A stretch of 64,000 bases of DNA from Nocardiopsis flavescens. Lineage in GTDB: Bacteria > Actinomycetota > Actinomycetes > Streptosporangiales > Streptosporangiaceae. Positions 26,570 through 34,843 of the stretch are shown piece after piece. Position numbers and translations under genes: made by a program. Location of the stretch: positions 181,557-245,556 of the forward strand of contig NZ_FQZK01000011.1 of NCBI RefSeq assembly GCF_900141985.1, given 5' to 3'. The notes beneath the pieces are model-generated. The model saw only the letters and a program-made list of their open reading frames with translations. It was not told where the DNA came from and did not search any database. Each line of letters starts with the position of its first letter. The stretch's first letter is position 1.

Positions 26570-28093
26570 TCAGCCGAACCAGCGCTGCGGCTCGGGGGAC
26601 AGGTTCCGGTAGATGTGCTTGGCCTCGCGGTACTCGGCGAGGCCGGACGGCCCGAGTTCGCGGCCGATGCCGCTGCGGCCGAACCCGCCCCACTCGGCGC
26701 CGGGGAAGTAGGGGCCGTAGTCGTTGATCCAGACGGTGCCGTGGCGCAGCGCCGCGGCCACCCGCTCGCCGCGCGCGGTGTCGCCGGTCCAGACCCCGCC
26801 GGAGAGCCCGTAGTCGGTGTCGTTGCCCAGGGCGATCGCCTCCTCCTCCGTGCGGAAGCGCTCGACGGTGACGACGGGGCCGAACACCTCGGTGCGGACG
26901 ATGTCCATGGAGCGGTCGCAGTCGACGAACACCGTGGGGCGGTGGAAGTAGCCGTCCCGGAGTTCGGGCTCCGCGGGGCGCCCGCCCCCGGCGATGATCC
27001 GGGCGCCCTCCTCGACGCCGCGGGCGACGGCGGCCTCCACCTTGGCGCGGTGGTGCTCCGACACCAGCGGGCCGCAGCGCACCCCCCGGTCCTGGCCGCG
27101 GCCCAGGCGGATCGCGTCGGCGCGGCGGGCCAGCTCGGCGGTGAAGGCGTCGTGGACGTCCTCGTGGACGATGAGCCGGGCCCCGGCCGAGCACACCTGC
27201 CCGGAGTGGAAGAACGCGGCGCTGAGGGCGTGGTCGACGGCGGTGTCCAGGTCCACGTCCGGGAAGACGATGTTGGGGTTCTTGCCGCCCAGCTCCAGGG
27301 CGATCCTCTTGACCGTGGGAGCGGCGGCGGCCATGATCCGCCGCCCGGTGTCCAGGCCGCCGGTGAAGGACACCAGGTCCACGCCGGGGTGCGCGGCCAG
27401 GGCCGCGCCCGGACCAGGGCCGCTGCCGGTGACCACGTTGACGACGCCGGCGGGGACGCCCGCCTCGACCAGCAGCTCCATGAGCTTGAGGGTGGTGACC
27501 GGGGTGACCTCGGTGGGCTTGACCACGCAGGTGTTCCCCGCGGCCAGCGCCGGGGCGAGCTTCCAGGAGAGCTGGAGCAGCGGGTAGTTCCACGGGGTGA
27601 TGAGGGCGCAGACGCCGACCGGCTCGTACACGATCCGGCTCTGGACGCCCTCGGGCGCGGACACCAGGCGCCCGGCGTCCTTGTCGGCCAGGCCCGCGTA
27701 GTAGCGGAAGACGGCGGTGACGTCGTCGACGTCGATGCCGCCCTCCTCCACGGTCTTGCCGGTGTCGAGGGACTCGGCCAGGGCGATCTCCGCGCGGTCC
27801 CGCCGCAGGAGGCCGGCGACGCGTTCCAGCAGCAGGCCCCGCTCCCCCGCCGGGGTGCTCCGCCAGGGGCCGGAGAAGGCCCGCCGGGCGGCGGCGACCG
27901 CGTCCCCGGCGTCGTCCGGGCCGCCCTCGCTGACCACGGTCAGCACGGAGGCGTCGGCGGGGTCGACGATCTCCCGGACCCGGCCGTCCCGGGCCGCCCT
28001 CCACTCCCCGTCGACGTGGATGCTGGTGGCGCGGACCGAGCCCGCAGGGGCCAGGTAGGGCGCCTCCGGGAGGGTGTCATGGCGTTCGTTCAC
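26570..28093 (-). CDS. Aldehyde dehydrogenase, betaine-aldehyde type
   Basis: 507 residues of the NAD(P)-dependent ALDH superfamily: NAD-binding PWNYPLLQLSWKLAPAL (~165-180), the general-base Glu in ELGGKNPNIV, the catalytic Cys in HSGQVCSAGARL, and C-terminal EVFGPVV. Its partner is a choline-oxidase-like gene, so betaine aldehyde is the likely substrate, giving the osmoprotectant glycine betaine. GTG 28093 is assigned because no nearer start keeps the N-terminal segment; its ribosome site is weak. It is divergent from the aldolase-like gene. Confidence 0.82.
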   Translation of the reverse strand: MNERHDTLPEAPYLAPAGSVRATSIHVDGEWRAARDGRVREIVDPADASVLTVVSEGGPDDAGDAVAAARRAFSGPWRSTPAGERGLLLERVAGLLRRDRAEIALAESLDTGKTVEEGGIDVDDVTAVFRYYAGLADKDAGRLVSAPEGVQSRIVYEPVGVCALITPWNYPLLQLSWKLAPALAAGNTCVVKPTEVTPVTTLKLMELLVEAGVPAGVVNVVTGSGPGPGAALAAHPGVDLVSFTGGLDTGRRIMAAAAPTVKRIALELGGKNPNIVFPDVDLDTAVDHALSAAFFHSGQVCSAGARLIVHEDVHDAFTAELARRADAIRLGRGQDRGVRCGPLVSEHHRAKVEAAVARGVEEGARIIAGGGRPAEPELRDGYFHRPTVFVDCDRSMDIVRTEVFGPVVTVERFRTEEEAIALGNDTDYGLSGGVWTGDTARGERVAAALRHGTVWINDYGPYFPGAEWGGFGRSGIGRELGPSGLAEYREAKHIYRNLSPEPQRWFG

Positions 28094-28306
28094 GGGCCCG
28101 GTCTGCCCCCGTCCGCCCGGCGCAAACAACGCCGTGCGGCGGCCCGGCGGGCGGGCGCGGCCGGCCCCTCCCCGGAACCCGGGGAATACGGGGAGGAGGC
28201 TTTGACGTACATTGAGGTGTACCTCCGTGCTCCGCCCGGTCCGTGGGCGTCCGGCACCGACGGCCCCGACCGGGTCCCGACCGCGCACCTTCGAGGAAAG
28301 CACCAG

Positions 28307-28969
28307 ATGTTGTTGGAGCAGGAACGACGGGACGTCTGCCTCGCCGCCCGCACCCTCGCCGCCGCCCCCGGCGTCGCGCCCGGTGAATCCGCCACCCTCA
28401 GCGTGCGCCGCGGCGACCTGGTCGTCGTCACCCCGCACGGCATCCCGCTGGACCAGATCCAGCCCGCCGACTGCCCGGTGATGTCCCTGGACGACCGGAT
28501 GCTGGAGGGCCGCCGCGACCCGGCGGCCGAGACCACCCTGCACATGGCGGTCCACCGGCGGTCCGCCGGCCACGGGCGCGAGGTCGGCGCCGTGGTCAAC
28601 GCGTTCACCGCCGACACCGTGGCGGCCTCCTCGGTCCTGGTCGAGCTGCCCCCGATCCACCACCGCGCCGCCGCCCTGGGCGGGGCGATCGCGGTCACCC
28701 CGTACGCCACCTACGGCACCGGCGACATCGCCGACCAGGCGGTCAAGGCGCTCAAGGGCCGCGACGCCGCCCTGCTGGCCGACCACGGCGGGGTCGCCCT
28801 GGGCCGGGGCCTGGAGCACGCCCTGGAGAACCTGCGCCTGCTCGACTGGCTGTGCGCCGCCTACCTGCGCGCCCGGATGGTCGGCCACCCCCGCGTCCTG
28901 TCCGAGGACGAGCTCGCCGCCGTCGCGCACCGCGACTCCTACGGCTGGGCCGGACCCGACATCTGGTGA
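28307..28969 (+). CDS. Class II aldolase/adducin-like protein lacking zinc ligands
   Basis: 220 residues that align with fuculose-phosphate aldolase. E75 (AETTLHMAVHRR) matches the catalytic Glu, and H160 (ADHGGVALG) matches the third zinc His. The two-histidine zinc motif HxH is replaced by N98-A99-F100. Without it the classic zinc aldolase reaction is unlikely, so the protein may have an altered or non-catalytic role, as adducin does. ATG 28307 has a GAGGAAAG site. It is divergent from the ALDH/GMC pair, separated by 213 bp, suggesting a shared control region. Confidence 0.75.
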   Translation: MLLEQERRDVCLAARTLAAAPGVAPGESATLSVRRGDLVVVTPHGIPLDQIQPADCPVMSLDDRMLEGRRDPAAETTLHMAVHRRSAGHGREVGAVVNAFTADTVAASSVLVELPPIHHRAAALGGAIAVTPYATYGTGDIADQAVKALKGRDAALLADHGGVALGRGLEHALENLRLLDWLCAAYLRARMVGHPRVLSEDELAAVAHRDSYGWAGPDIW

Positions 28970-29012
28970 CCGGCCCCCCGCCCGCCCCCGGAGGGGGCGC
29001 CGCGGCCCCGCG

Positions 29013-29573
29013 TCAGGCGTCCTCCCCGTCGTCGCCCTCCTCGTCGTCGGAGAGCTCGTCGGGCCGGGTCCAGGCCAGGTAGCAGGCCGGGAACGCGGCG
29101 TGGGTCATGGCGGTGACCACCACCAGCGGTGCCAGGACGACCAGGGGGACCGCCGCGCCCATGTCGGTTCCGGGCGCCGCCGCGGCGAACCCGGCCGTCA
29201 CCCCGACGAGGAGGGTGGCCAGGGCGGCCGTCACGTGGTGCCCGAGGCGGGTGGCCCGGTCCATCTCCGCCCGCTGGAACTCGTCCAGGCCCCGGTAGCC
29301 CGCCACCCACCGGGCGGCGATGTTGATGTGGGTCGAGATCACCGCGCTCGTGACCAGCAGGACGACGAACCCGGCGACCCCGGCGAGCGACCACGACGCG
29401 TCGGCGGCCAGGGGCAGGACGAGGACGGCCGCCGCCCCGAGGGTGGTGGCAAGGAAGACGGCGACGGCGGCGCGGCGGCGCGGGCGGGCCGCCCAGAAGG
29501 CCCGGCGGCGCGGGTTCTCGATCAGGGCGCGCATGCGCTCCTGGGTCCGGTCGTCGGGCTGTCCGATGAACAT
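29013..29573 (-). CDS. Small membrane protein A of the ABC/XRE module
   Basis: 186 residues with four membrane helices in two pairs (~38-58 and ~66-90; ~118-135 and ~140-160). Between the pairs is a cytoplasmic loop with LDEFQRAEMDRATRLGHH, and the protein ends in WTRPDELSDDEEGDD. It is clearly a paralogue of the next upstream gene: the same loop pattern LDExQRAExDR, the same N-terminal NPRxR and the same tail. It is the last gene of the operon. Small four-helix proteins with such DER loops are often encoded beside short XRE regulators; their function is unknown. Confidence 0.72.
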   Translation of the reverse strand: MFIGQPDDRTQERMRALIENPRRRAFWAARPRRRAAVAVFLATTLGAAAVLVLPLAADASWSLAGVAGFVVLLVTSAVISTHINIAARWVAGYRGLDEFQRAEMDRATRLGHHVTAALATLLVGVTAGFAAAAPGTDMGAAVPLVVLAPLVVVTAMTHAAFPACYLAWTRPDELSDDEEGDDGEDA

Positions 29574-29645
29574 GGTGATCCTTCGCTGTGGTGCGGTCGG
29601 GCGTGGCCCGGGAGGGTGCTGTCGGCCGGTCCGGCGGCCGGGGTC

Positions 29646-30200
29646 CTAGGCGTCGGGGTCGTCGACGACCTCGTCGGGCTGGGTCCAGGCCGCGTGCAGC
29701 GCGGGCAGCGACGTGTGCACGATGATGAGCGTCCACAGCAGCGGCAGCGCCAGCACGGCGGGGAACACCGGCTCCCCGGGCAGGAACGAGGGCGCCCCCG
29801 CGGCGATCAACCCGGCGAACAGCAGGGCCGTGGTGCCCCGGTGCCCGAACCGGACGGAGCGGTCCCGCTCCGCCCGCTGGCGCTCGTCGAGCAGGCGGTA
29901 GGGCAGGGACATCCGGGTCGCCTTGTTGAGCCGGGTCGCGAGCACCGCCGAGGCGAACGCCGCCACGGCGAACGCCAGGGCGAAGAGCAGCGACACCTGC
30001 GAGGGCAGGGCCACCGCGGCGGCGAGCAGCGGGACCGAGGCCGCGGACACCGCGGCGGACAGCGCCGCGAGGCGGCGGCGCCGGGCGCGGGAGGCCCAGG
30101 CCCGGCGGAACCGCGGGTTCTCGGTGCTCAGATAGGCGGCGCGGTCGTTGTCCTCGATCACGCGGGAGGGGCGGAACTCGTCGACGATACGGCCGATCAT
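29646..30200 (-). CDS. Small membrane protein B of the ABC/XRE module
   Basis: 184 residues with the same plan as its downstream paralogue: an N-terminal NPRFRRAW basic segment, two helix pairs, a loop with LDERQRAERDRSVRFGHR and the end WTQPDEVVDD. ATG 30200 has a GAGGT site. It begins 52 bp after the XRE gene, and a 72-bp gap separates it from its paralogue. The two probably arose by tandem duplication; they may sense or modify the membrane signal that the XRE protein answers to. That is inference. Confidence 0.72.
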   Translation of the reverse strand: MIGRIVDEFRPSRVIEDNDRAAYLSTENPRFRRAWASRARRRRLAALSAAVSAASVPLLAAAVALPSQVSLLFALAFAVAAFASAVLATRLNKATRMSLPYRLLDERQRAERDRSVRFGHRGTTALLFAGLIAAGAPSFLPGEPVFPAVLALPLLWTLIIVHTSLPALHAAWTQPDEVVDDPDA

Positions 30201-30252
30201 GGTGGTACCTCGTCTCGCTCTCGTTCTCGTTGTCCGGGTACGGGCGCGGCGG

Positions 30253-30534
30253 TCAGCCGCCGATGCGGGGGAAGGGCTCGGTGGAGAACACGACCTCCAC
30301 GGAGACCTCGAAGTAGCGGGCGATCCGCAGGGCCAGGTGGAGGCTGGGGCTGTACTCGCCCCGCTCCAGGTAGCCGACGGTCTGGTAGTGCACCCCGAGC
30401 GCCTCGGCGAGCTGGCGGCGGGAGACCTCCCGCTCCGCCCGCAGCATGGCGATCCGGTTGTAGATGACCTCGGCGTTCCCGGCCGCCGCCTTGCCGCGGC
30501 GGCCGTTCCCGCCCTTCTTCTCCTCAGTAGCCAC
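30253..30534 (-). CDS. XRE-family (COG1476-like) transcriptional regulator
   Basis: 93 residues with a ~25-residue Lys/Gly-rich head, then a helix-turn-helix (~28-75: RIAMLRAEREVSRRQLAEAL, LGVHYQTVGYLERGEYSPSL) and the short EVVFSTEPF tail of the COG1476 class. Its GTG start overlaps the permease stop by 11 bp, so it is translated with the exporter. It probably controls its own operon through the palindromes at 32387-32431. Confidence 0.85.
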   Translation of the reverse strand: MATEEKKGGNGRRGKAAAGNAEVIYNRIAMLRAEREVSRRQLAEALGVHYQTVGYLERGEYSPSLHLALRIARYFEVSVEVVFSTEPFPRIGG

Positions 30535-31381
30535 GCTGCATCGCCTGCTCCCGGGCCTGCTGGACCCTCGACCCCGACGTCTTGCGGGCCATCCGGCGCA
30601 GCACCCACTGGGCGACGGCGAACCCGCCCACGGCCCACAGCGCCAGGACCGCGGCGACCTGCGGCAGCTGCCAGGTGCCCGTGAGCTCGGCGGCGGCGTG
30701 GGACCCGGGCAGGACCGCGGCGCGCACGCCCAGGCCGACCCAGTACACGGGGAAGACCTGGGCGACGGTCTGGAGCCACCCCGGCATCACGGCGATGGGC
30801 AGGAGCACGCCCGAGACCCCGGTCAGCCCCATGACGGGGAGCATGAGCAGGCCGACGCCGGTGCGCGGGTTGCTGAGCAGGGAGCCGACCACGGCGCCGA
30901 TCGGGGCGATGGCGAGCAGGGACAGCACGCAGACCCACGCCAGGGTGACCGCCCCGGCGACCCCCTGGACGGCGAACCCGTCGATGAGGATGATCCCGGG
31001 CACCAGCATCAGGGCCAGGGACAGGGCCGACATGGTGACGAGGTACCAGGTCTTGCCCACCGCGTAGCCGACCATCCCGTCGGGGACGACCCGGGAGCGC
31101 AGCAGGGTGCCGTCCTCGCGTTCGCTGCCGACGACCTGGGCGATGGTGATGGTGCCGAGCAGCAGGAGCAGCATGGTCACGCCGGAGGCCATGAGGAACG
31201 CGCCCAGGGGCGTCCCCCCGCCCTCCACCGTGGAGTCCGCGGTGAACAGGGCGATGGCCAGGAAGAGGGCGGGGGTGAGCAGGTAGCCGCCGATCACCTC
31301 GCCGAAGTTGCCGAACGTGTTCTTGAACTCGATCCAGCCGCGCGAGAGGCCGACGCGGACGGCGTTGAGGGCGGGGTTCAT
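30524..31381 (-). CDS. ABC transporter permease (ABC-2 type)
   Basis: 285 residues with six membrane helices in the ABC-2 export pattern: a long first outer loop after helix 1, and the family segment SEREDGTLLRSRVVP before helix 3. It pairs with the upstream ATPase (ATGA overlap at 31378-31381) to export a hydrophobic or amphipathic compound, possibly an antibiotic or lantibiotic. The substrate is unknown. Confidence 0.85.
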   Translation of the reverse strand: MNPALNAVRVGLSRGWIEFKNTFGNFGEVIGGYLLTPALFLAIALFTADSTVEGGGTPLGAFLMASGVTMLLLLLGTITIAQVVGSEREDGTLLRSRVVPDGMVGYAVGKTWYLVTMSALSLALMLVPGIILIDGFAVQGVAGAVTLAWVCVLSLLAIAPIGAVVGSLLSNPRTGVGLLMLPVMGLTGVSGVLLPIAVMPGWLQTVAQVFPVYWVGLGVRAAVLPGSHAAAELTGTWQLPQVAAVLALWAVGGFAVAQWVLRRMARKTSGSRVQQAREQAMQRGY

Positions 31382-32349
31382 CGGATCTCCTCGGCGAACT
31401 CGGCGGCGGCCCGGTCGGCGTCGCCGGACTCGGAGCGCTGGACCAGGTCGAGGTAGACCTCCTCCAGCGAGGGGCGCAGGACCTTGAGGTCGGTGACGGC
31501 GTCGCCGTGCTCCCGGTACAGCCCGGCGACGTACCGGGCCGGGTTGTCGGTGGCGTGCACGTGGCGGACGCCCCCGACGGACCAGGTGACCTCGCTCTGC
31601 ATGCCGACCAGGGAGGAGAGCCGGTCCGCGCTGCCGTCGGCGACGATGCGCCCGCCGGCGAGGATGAGGACGCGGTCGGCGAGCTTCTCCGCCTCGGCCA
31701 GGTCGTGGGTGGTGAGCAGGACGGTGGTGTCGTCCTCGTCGGTGAGCCGGTGGACCAGCTCGTGGAAGTCGCGGCGGGCCTGGGGGTCCAGGCCGGTGGT
31801 GGGCTCATCGAGGAAGAGCAGCTCGGGGCGGCCGACCAGGCCCAGGGCGACGTCGACCCGGCGGCGCTGCCCGCCGGAGAGCGTGCGCAGCCGCTTGTGG
31901 GACTGCTCCTCCAGGCCCAGCGACGCCAGCAGCTCGTCGGTGTCGTAGGGGCGGGGGCGGCCGGGCTCCGCGTAGGGGGCGTGGAAGCGGCCGAAGTGGT
32001 CCACGAGGTCGCGCACCTTCCAGGCGGCGTGGTCGCGCCAGGACTGCATGACCACGCCGATCCGGGACCGCCAGCGCTCGTCGCCCCGCGCGGGGTCGGT
32101 GCCCAGCACGTCGACCTCGCCCGCGGAGCGGGCCCGGAAGCCCTCCAGGATCTCCACGGTGGTGGTCTTGCCCGCACCGTTGGGACCCAGCAGGGCGACG
32201 ACCTCGCCGCGGCGGGCGGTCAGGTCGACACCGCGCAGGACCTCGGTCGTCCCGTAGTTCATCCGCAGGCCGCGCACGGTGATCGCCGCCTCGGCCGGCA
32301 CCCCGTGCGCCACCTCCCGGGCCACCGATCGTGCTCTGGCATCCGCCAT
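31378..32349 (-). CDS. ABC transporter ATP-binding protein
   Basis: 323 residues: Walker A GPNGAGKTT (~54-62), signature LSGGQRRRVD (~158-167), Walker B LLFLDEPTTGLD (~179-190) and H-loop LLTTHD (~211-216). The C-terminal ~90 residues match the DrrA/drug-resistance exporter subclass. It is the first gene of a five-gene operon (ATPase, permease, XRE, two membrane proteins). ATG 32349 has a GGGAGGT site. Confidence 0.88.
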   Translation of the reverse strand: MADARARSVAREVAHGVPAEAAITVRGLRMNYGTTEVLRGVDLTARRGEVVALLGPNGAGKTTTVEILEGFRARSAGEVDVLGTDPARGDERWRSRIGVVMQSWRDHAAWKVRDLVDHFGRFHAPYAEPGRPRPYDTDELLASLGLEEQSHKRLRTLSGGQRRRVDVALGLVGRPELLFLDEPTTGLDPQARRDFHELVHRLTDEDDTTVLLTTHDLAEAEKLADRVLILAGGRIVADGSADRLSSLVGMQSEVTWSVGGVRHVHATDNPARYVAGLYREHGDAVTDLKVLRPSLEEVYLDLVQRSESGDADRAAAEFAEEIR

Positions 32350-32386
32350 GGCCGCACCTCCCTCGTCGTCCTTCTATTGCGATTGA

Positions 32387-32431
32387 TAGTACATGTACTA
32401 CATCCAGAAGAACAAGGACTACATCTGGATG
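32387..32431. promoter_or_regulatory. Operator cluster upstream of the ABC/XRE operon
   Basis: A perfect 14-bp palindrome TAGTACATGTACTA (32387-32400) abuts a second inverted repeat CATCCAGA/TCTGGATG (32401-32408 and 32424-32431). ACTACATC also recurs directly 22 bp apart (32397-32404 and 32419-32426). The area is less GC-rich than its surroundings, as expected for a promoter with regulator sites. It lies 38 bp before the ABC ATPase start. Confidence 0.6.
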
Positions 32432-32647
32432 CAGAGGCGATACGGCTTGACGCAGGTGGACTATCGGGGGTGAAGGCGCAGCTCAGCGCGGCCACCCGGC
32501 CGCGTCCGGCCGACCGCACGAAATCCGTCGGCGGCCGTGTCGGAACCCCCCTGGACCCCGAAACCGGGTACGGATACTCAAGAGGGGAGTCCCCCCGACA
32601 CGCCACACTGGTGCCGACGACCGCAGACCCCGCTGGAAGGCCCCAAG

Positions 32648-33040
32648 ATGCGCTGCAGCTACATCCGGCTCCTCGTCAACGACTACGAGGCCTGCTTCAG
32701 GTTCTACTCCGACGTGCTCAAGTTCCCCGTGCTGCGCGGCGACGAGCACAGCCGCTACGCCGAGTTCGACGTGGACTCCACCACCCGCCTCGCGCTGAAC
32801 CAGCGCGAGGTCATGGCCGAGGCGCTGGAGACGGACACCGCCGACCCCGAGCTCCCCCACCAGGACCGCATGGCCGTGGTGTTCGAGGTGGACGACGTGG
32901 ACGCGACCGCCGCCCGGCTGGTCTCCGACGGGGCGCGCCAGGTGATGGCGCCGCGCGACTGGACGGCGTGGGGGACCCGGGCCGCCCACTTCCGCGACCC
33001 GGACGGCTACCTGCTGGAGATCAGCAGCCCGCTCCTGTGA
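32648..33040 (+). CDS. VOC-family (glyoxalase/bleomycin-resistance-like) protein
   Basis: 130 residues of one vicinal-oxygen-chelate fold: IRLLVNDYEACFRFYSDVL near the start and AHFRDPDGYLLEISSP at the end, with the metal-type Glu in EFDVD and E-I-S. Such proteins are dioxygenases, lyases, isomerases or drug-binding proteins; the exact role cannot be told. ATG 32648 has a GGAAGG site. It is convergent with the alpha/beta hydrolase-like gene, whose stop follows directly at 33042. Confidence 0.78.
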   Translation: MRCSYIRLLVNDYEACFRFYSDVLKFPVLRGDEHSRYAEFDVDSTTRLALNQREVMAEALETDTADPELPHQDRMAVVFEVDDVDATAARLVSDGARQVMAPRDWTAWGTRAAHFRDPDGYLLEISSPLL

Positions 33041-33041
33041 A

Positions 33042-33806
33042 TCACGGGGCCACGTGCTCCACCAGCAGCTCGTTGACCCGGTCCGCCCGCTCCACCCCGA
33101 GCAGGTGGGCGGCGCCCGGGACGACCTCGAACCGGGCGTCGGCGATGCCGTCGGCGAGCCTGCGCCCGTGCCCGGGCGGCAGCATCGGGTCGTGCGCGGC
33201 CGACACCACCAGGGAGGGCACCCGCACCCCCGCGACCAGGTGGCGCTGGTCCATCGTGTGCACCGCGTCGCACACCGCGGCGAACGCCCCGGGGTCGATC
33301 CGGCCCAGCTCCCCGGTGAACCGGTCGACCACGTCGGGGCGCAGCTCGCCCATGTCGGGGGTGAACCAGGGCAGCGACACATCGGCGAGCACCGACTCCA
33401 TCCCGGCCTCGCGCACCCGGTCCGCCAGCAGGCCCCACCGGTGCGCGGGGGGCGTGCGCGGCGCGGCGGCCAGCAGGGCGATCCGCTCCAGGGTGCGCGG
33501 GGAGTTGGCGGCGATCCACACCACCAGCGAGGCGGCGAACCCGGCTCCCACCGCCGACACCCGCGTCATCTGAAGCCGCTCCAGCAGCGCCAGCACGTCC
33601 AGGGCGAGGTCCTCCAAACCGCACGGCCCGTCGCCGGCCGGCGAGGTGCCGTGGCCGCGGTGGTTGATCCGCAGGACCCGGCGGTTGCGGGTCAGCTCGG
33701 GCATCTGCGGCTCCCACACCGACAGGGTGGTGCCGAACGGCGGGACGAGCAGCACGACCGGGGCGTGCCGCGGTCCGTCGATCCGGTACTGGAGCGGAAT
33801 GGTCAT
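33042..33806 (-). CDS. Alpha/beta-hydrolase-fold protein without the nucleophile serine
   Basis: 254 residues with clear hydrolase folding: NHRGHGTS (~48-55), Asp in AAHDPMLPP (~205), and catalytic-type His in PGAAHLLGVE (~231). The nucleophile elbow, usually G-x-S-x-G, reads G87-A88-G89-F90-A91, so the serine is replaced by glycine. The rest of the sequence resembles 3-oxoadipate enol-lactonase-type proteins. Without the serine it is probably not an ordinary esterase and could be a binding or cofactor-free protein. ATG 33806 has a GGAGG site. Confidence 0.75.
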   Translation of the reverse strand: MTIPLQYRIDGPRHAPVVLLVPPFGTTLSVWEPQMPELTRNRRVLRINHRGHGTSPAGDGPCGLEDLALDVLALLERLQMTRVSAVGAGFAASLVVWIAANSPRTLERIALLAAAPRTPPAHRWGLLADRVREAGMESVLADVSLPWFTPDMGELRPDVVDRFTGELGRIDPGAFAAVCDAVHTMDQRHLVAGVRVPSLVVSAAHDPMLPPGHGRRLADGIADARFEVVPGAAHLLGVERADRVNELLVEHVAP

Positions 33807-33949
33807 GAGGCCTCCGAGTCGCCAGAACGCCAGGGTATCCGCAAGCACCGCGGCGCCCCCCACTTTCGACCCGCATGGAGGACAGAACCTGACCTGCACC
33901 GTTTCTAGGGTGGGGAGCACCGAGACGGCGACAGAGAAGGCGGTTCACC

Positions 33950-34462
33950 ATGACGACGGACACCGAGCGCACGTCCCTGCTCAAGATGCTCGCCGACCAG
34001 CGGGACTTCCTGCGGTACACGCTCAAGGGCGTCGACGGGGAGCAGGCCTCCCGGCGCACCACCGCCAGCGAGCTGACCCTCGTGGGACTGGTCAAGCACG
34101 TGTCCGAGGCGGAGCGGAACTGGATCCGGTTCGCCCAGGAGGGGCCCGCCGCCGAGCCGGTCGACTACGAGGACCCGGGGACCTGGCAGGAGCAGGTCGA
34201 CAGCTTCCGCCTGCTGGAGGGCGAGACCCTGGAGGGCGTGCTGGCCGGGTACCAGCGGGTCGGGGCCCGGACGGAGGAGTACGTGCTCTCCCTGCCCGAC
34301 CTGGAGCGGAGCCACCCGCTCCCGGCCGCGCCGTGGTTCGAGGAGGGCGCCTCCTGGTCGGTCCGCGACGTCCTGCTGCACATCCTCCGCGAGACCGCCC
34401 AGCACTGCGGCCACGCCGACGTCATCCGCGAGTCCCTCGACGGCCAGAAGACGATGGGCTGA
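33950..34462 (+). CDS. DinB/DUF664-family protein
   Basis: 170 residues forming a DinB-like four-helix bundle with the DUF664 motifs LTLVGLVKHVSEAERNW (~43-59) and the metal-binding ETAQHCGHADVIRES near residues 148-162. DUF664 proteins include mycothiol-dependent enzymes of actinobacteria, acting in thiol metabolism or detoxification. A specific substrate is not evident. ATG 33950 follows AAGGCGG. Its transcript ends at the hairpin 34484-34516. Confidence 0.8.
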   Translation: MTTDTERTSLLKMLADQRDFLRYTLKGVDGEQASRRTTASELTLVGLVKHVSEAERNWIRFAQEGPAAEPVDYEDPGTWQEQVDSFRLLEGETLEGVLAGYQRVGARTEEYVLSLPDLERSHPLPAAPWFEEGASWSVRDVLLHILRETAQHCGHADVIRESLDGQKTMG

Positions 34463-34483
34463 CCCGGTGCCCGGGCCCCGCAC

Positions 34484-34516
34484 ACGACGACGGGGTGCGC
34501 CCGAAGGCGCACCCCG
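34484..34516 (+). terminator. Terminator after the DinB gene
   Basis: A 15-bp GC stem closed by a CGAA-type loop and followed by a short A run. It ends just before the 6C RNA. It might also serve a promoter or processing boundary for that RNA. Confidence 0.55.
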
Positions 34517-34520
34517 TCGT

Positions 34521-34622
34521 GAAAAGGCGGCGAGGGCCGCTTCCGCATCCCCCCTCAAAGTACGGAAGCGCCCCTCGCCTGGGAAACGGCCTGCGACTCC
34601 TCCCCCCTGGAGTCGCGGCCTG
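34521..34622 (+). ncRNA. 6C RNA (actinobacterial small RNA)
   Basis: Two adjacent stem-loops each carry a run of six C in the loop, the defining feature of 6C RNA. Stem 1 pairs 34529-34545 with 34563-34579 (a single C-C mismatch) and its loop holds CCCCCC at 34549-34554. Stem 2 pairs 34593-34600 (GCGACTCC) with 34609-34616 (GGAGTCGC), extended by GGCC/GGCC, and its loop is TCCCCCCT (34601-34608). The linker between hairpins is 8-13 bases, as in the family. 6C RNAs are known in actinobacteria and may act on targets through the C-rich loops. The ends are not precisely known. Confidence 0.85.
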
Positions 34623-34843
34623 GAAGGTCCGCACACGGCCGACCCGCTGCACTCGGGACCCCGGGCCCCGGAGCGACGTTGTCGTTCCGTGTTGATAGAG
34701 ACACTACCCACCCCGACCTCGATAGACAACCCTAAGTCACGAGGAATAACTTAAAGTGATCACCATTCCTCCGTCGATACCGGCCCAAGTCGCCGCGGGC
34801 AGTGTCAACCCGGGGTCATGATCGACTCCCCCGAAGGCGCACA

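Noticed and set aside
24617..28969. A 1,450-codon open frame on the plus strand across the GMC and ALDH region
   Set aside because: It is antisense to two well-recognised enzymes and its translation is low-complexity Gly/Val/Arg with no family motif. Only its last 220 codons are a real gene (aldolase-like, from 28307).
34484..34516. Including the first hairpin in the 6C RNA
   Set aside because: Its loop lacks a C run, and it sits at the expected terminator position of the DinB gene. It is scored as a terminator instead.
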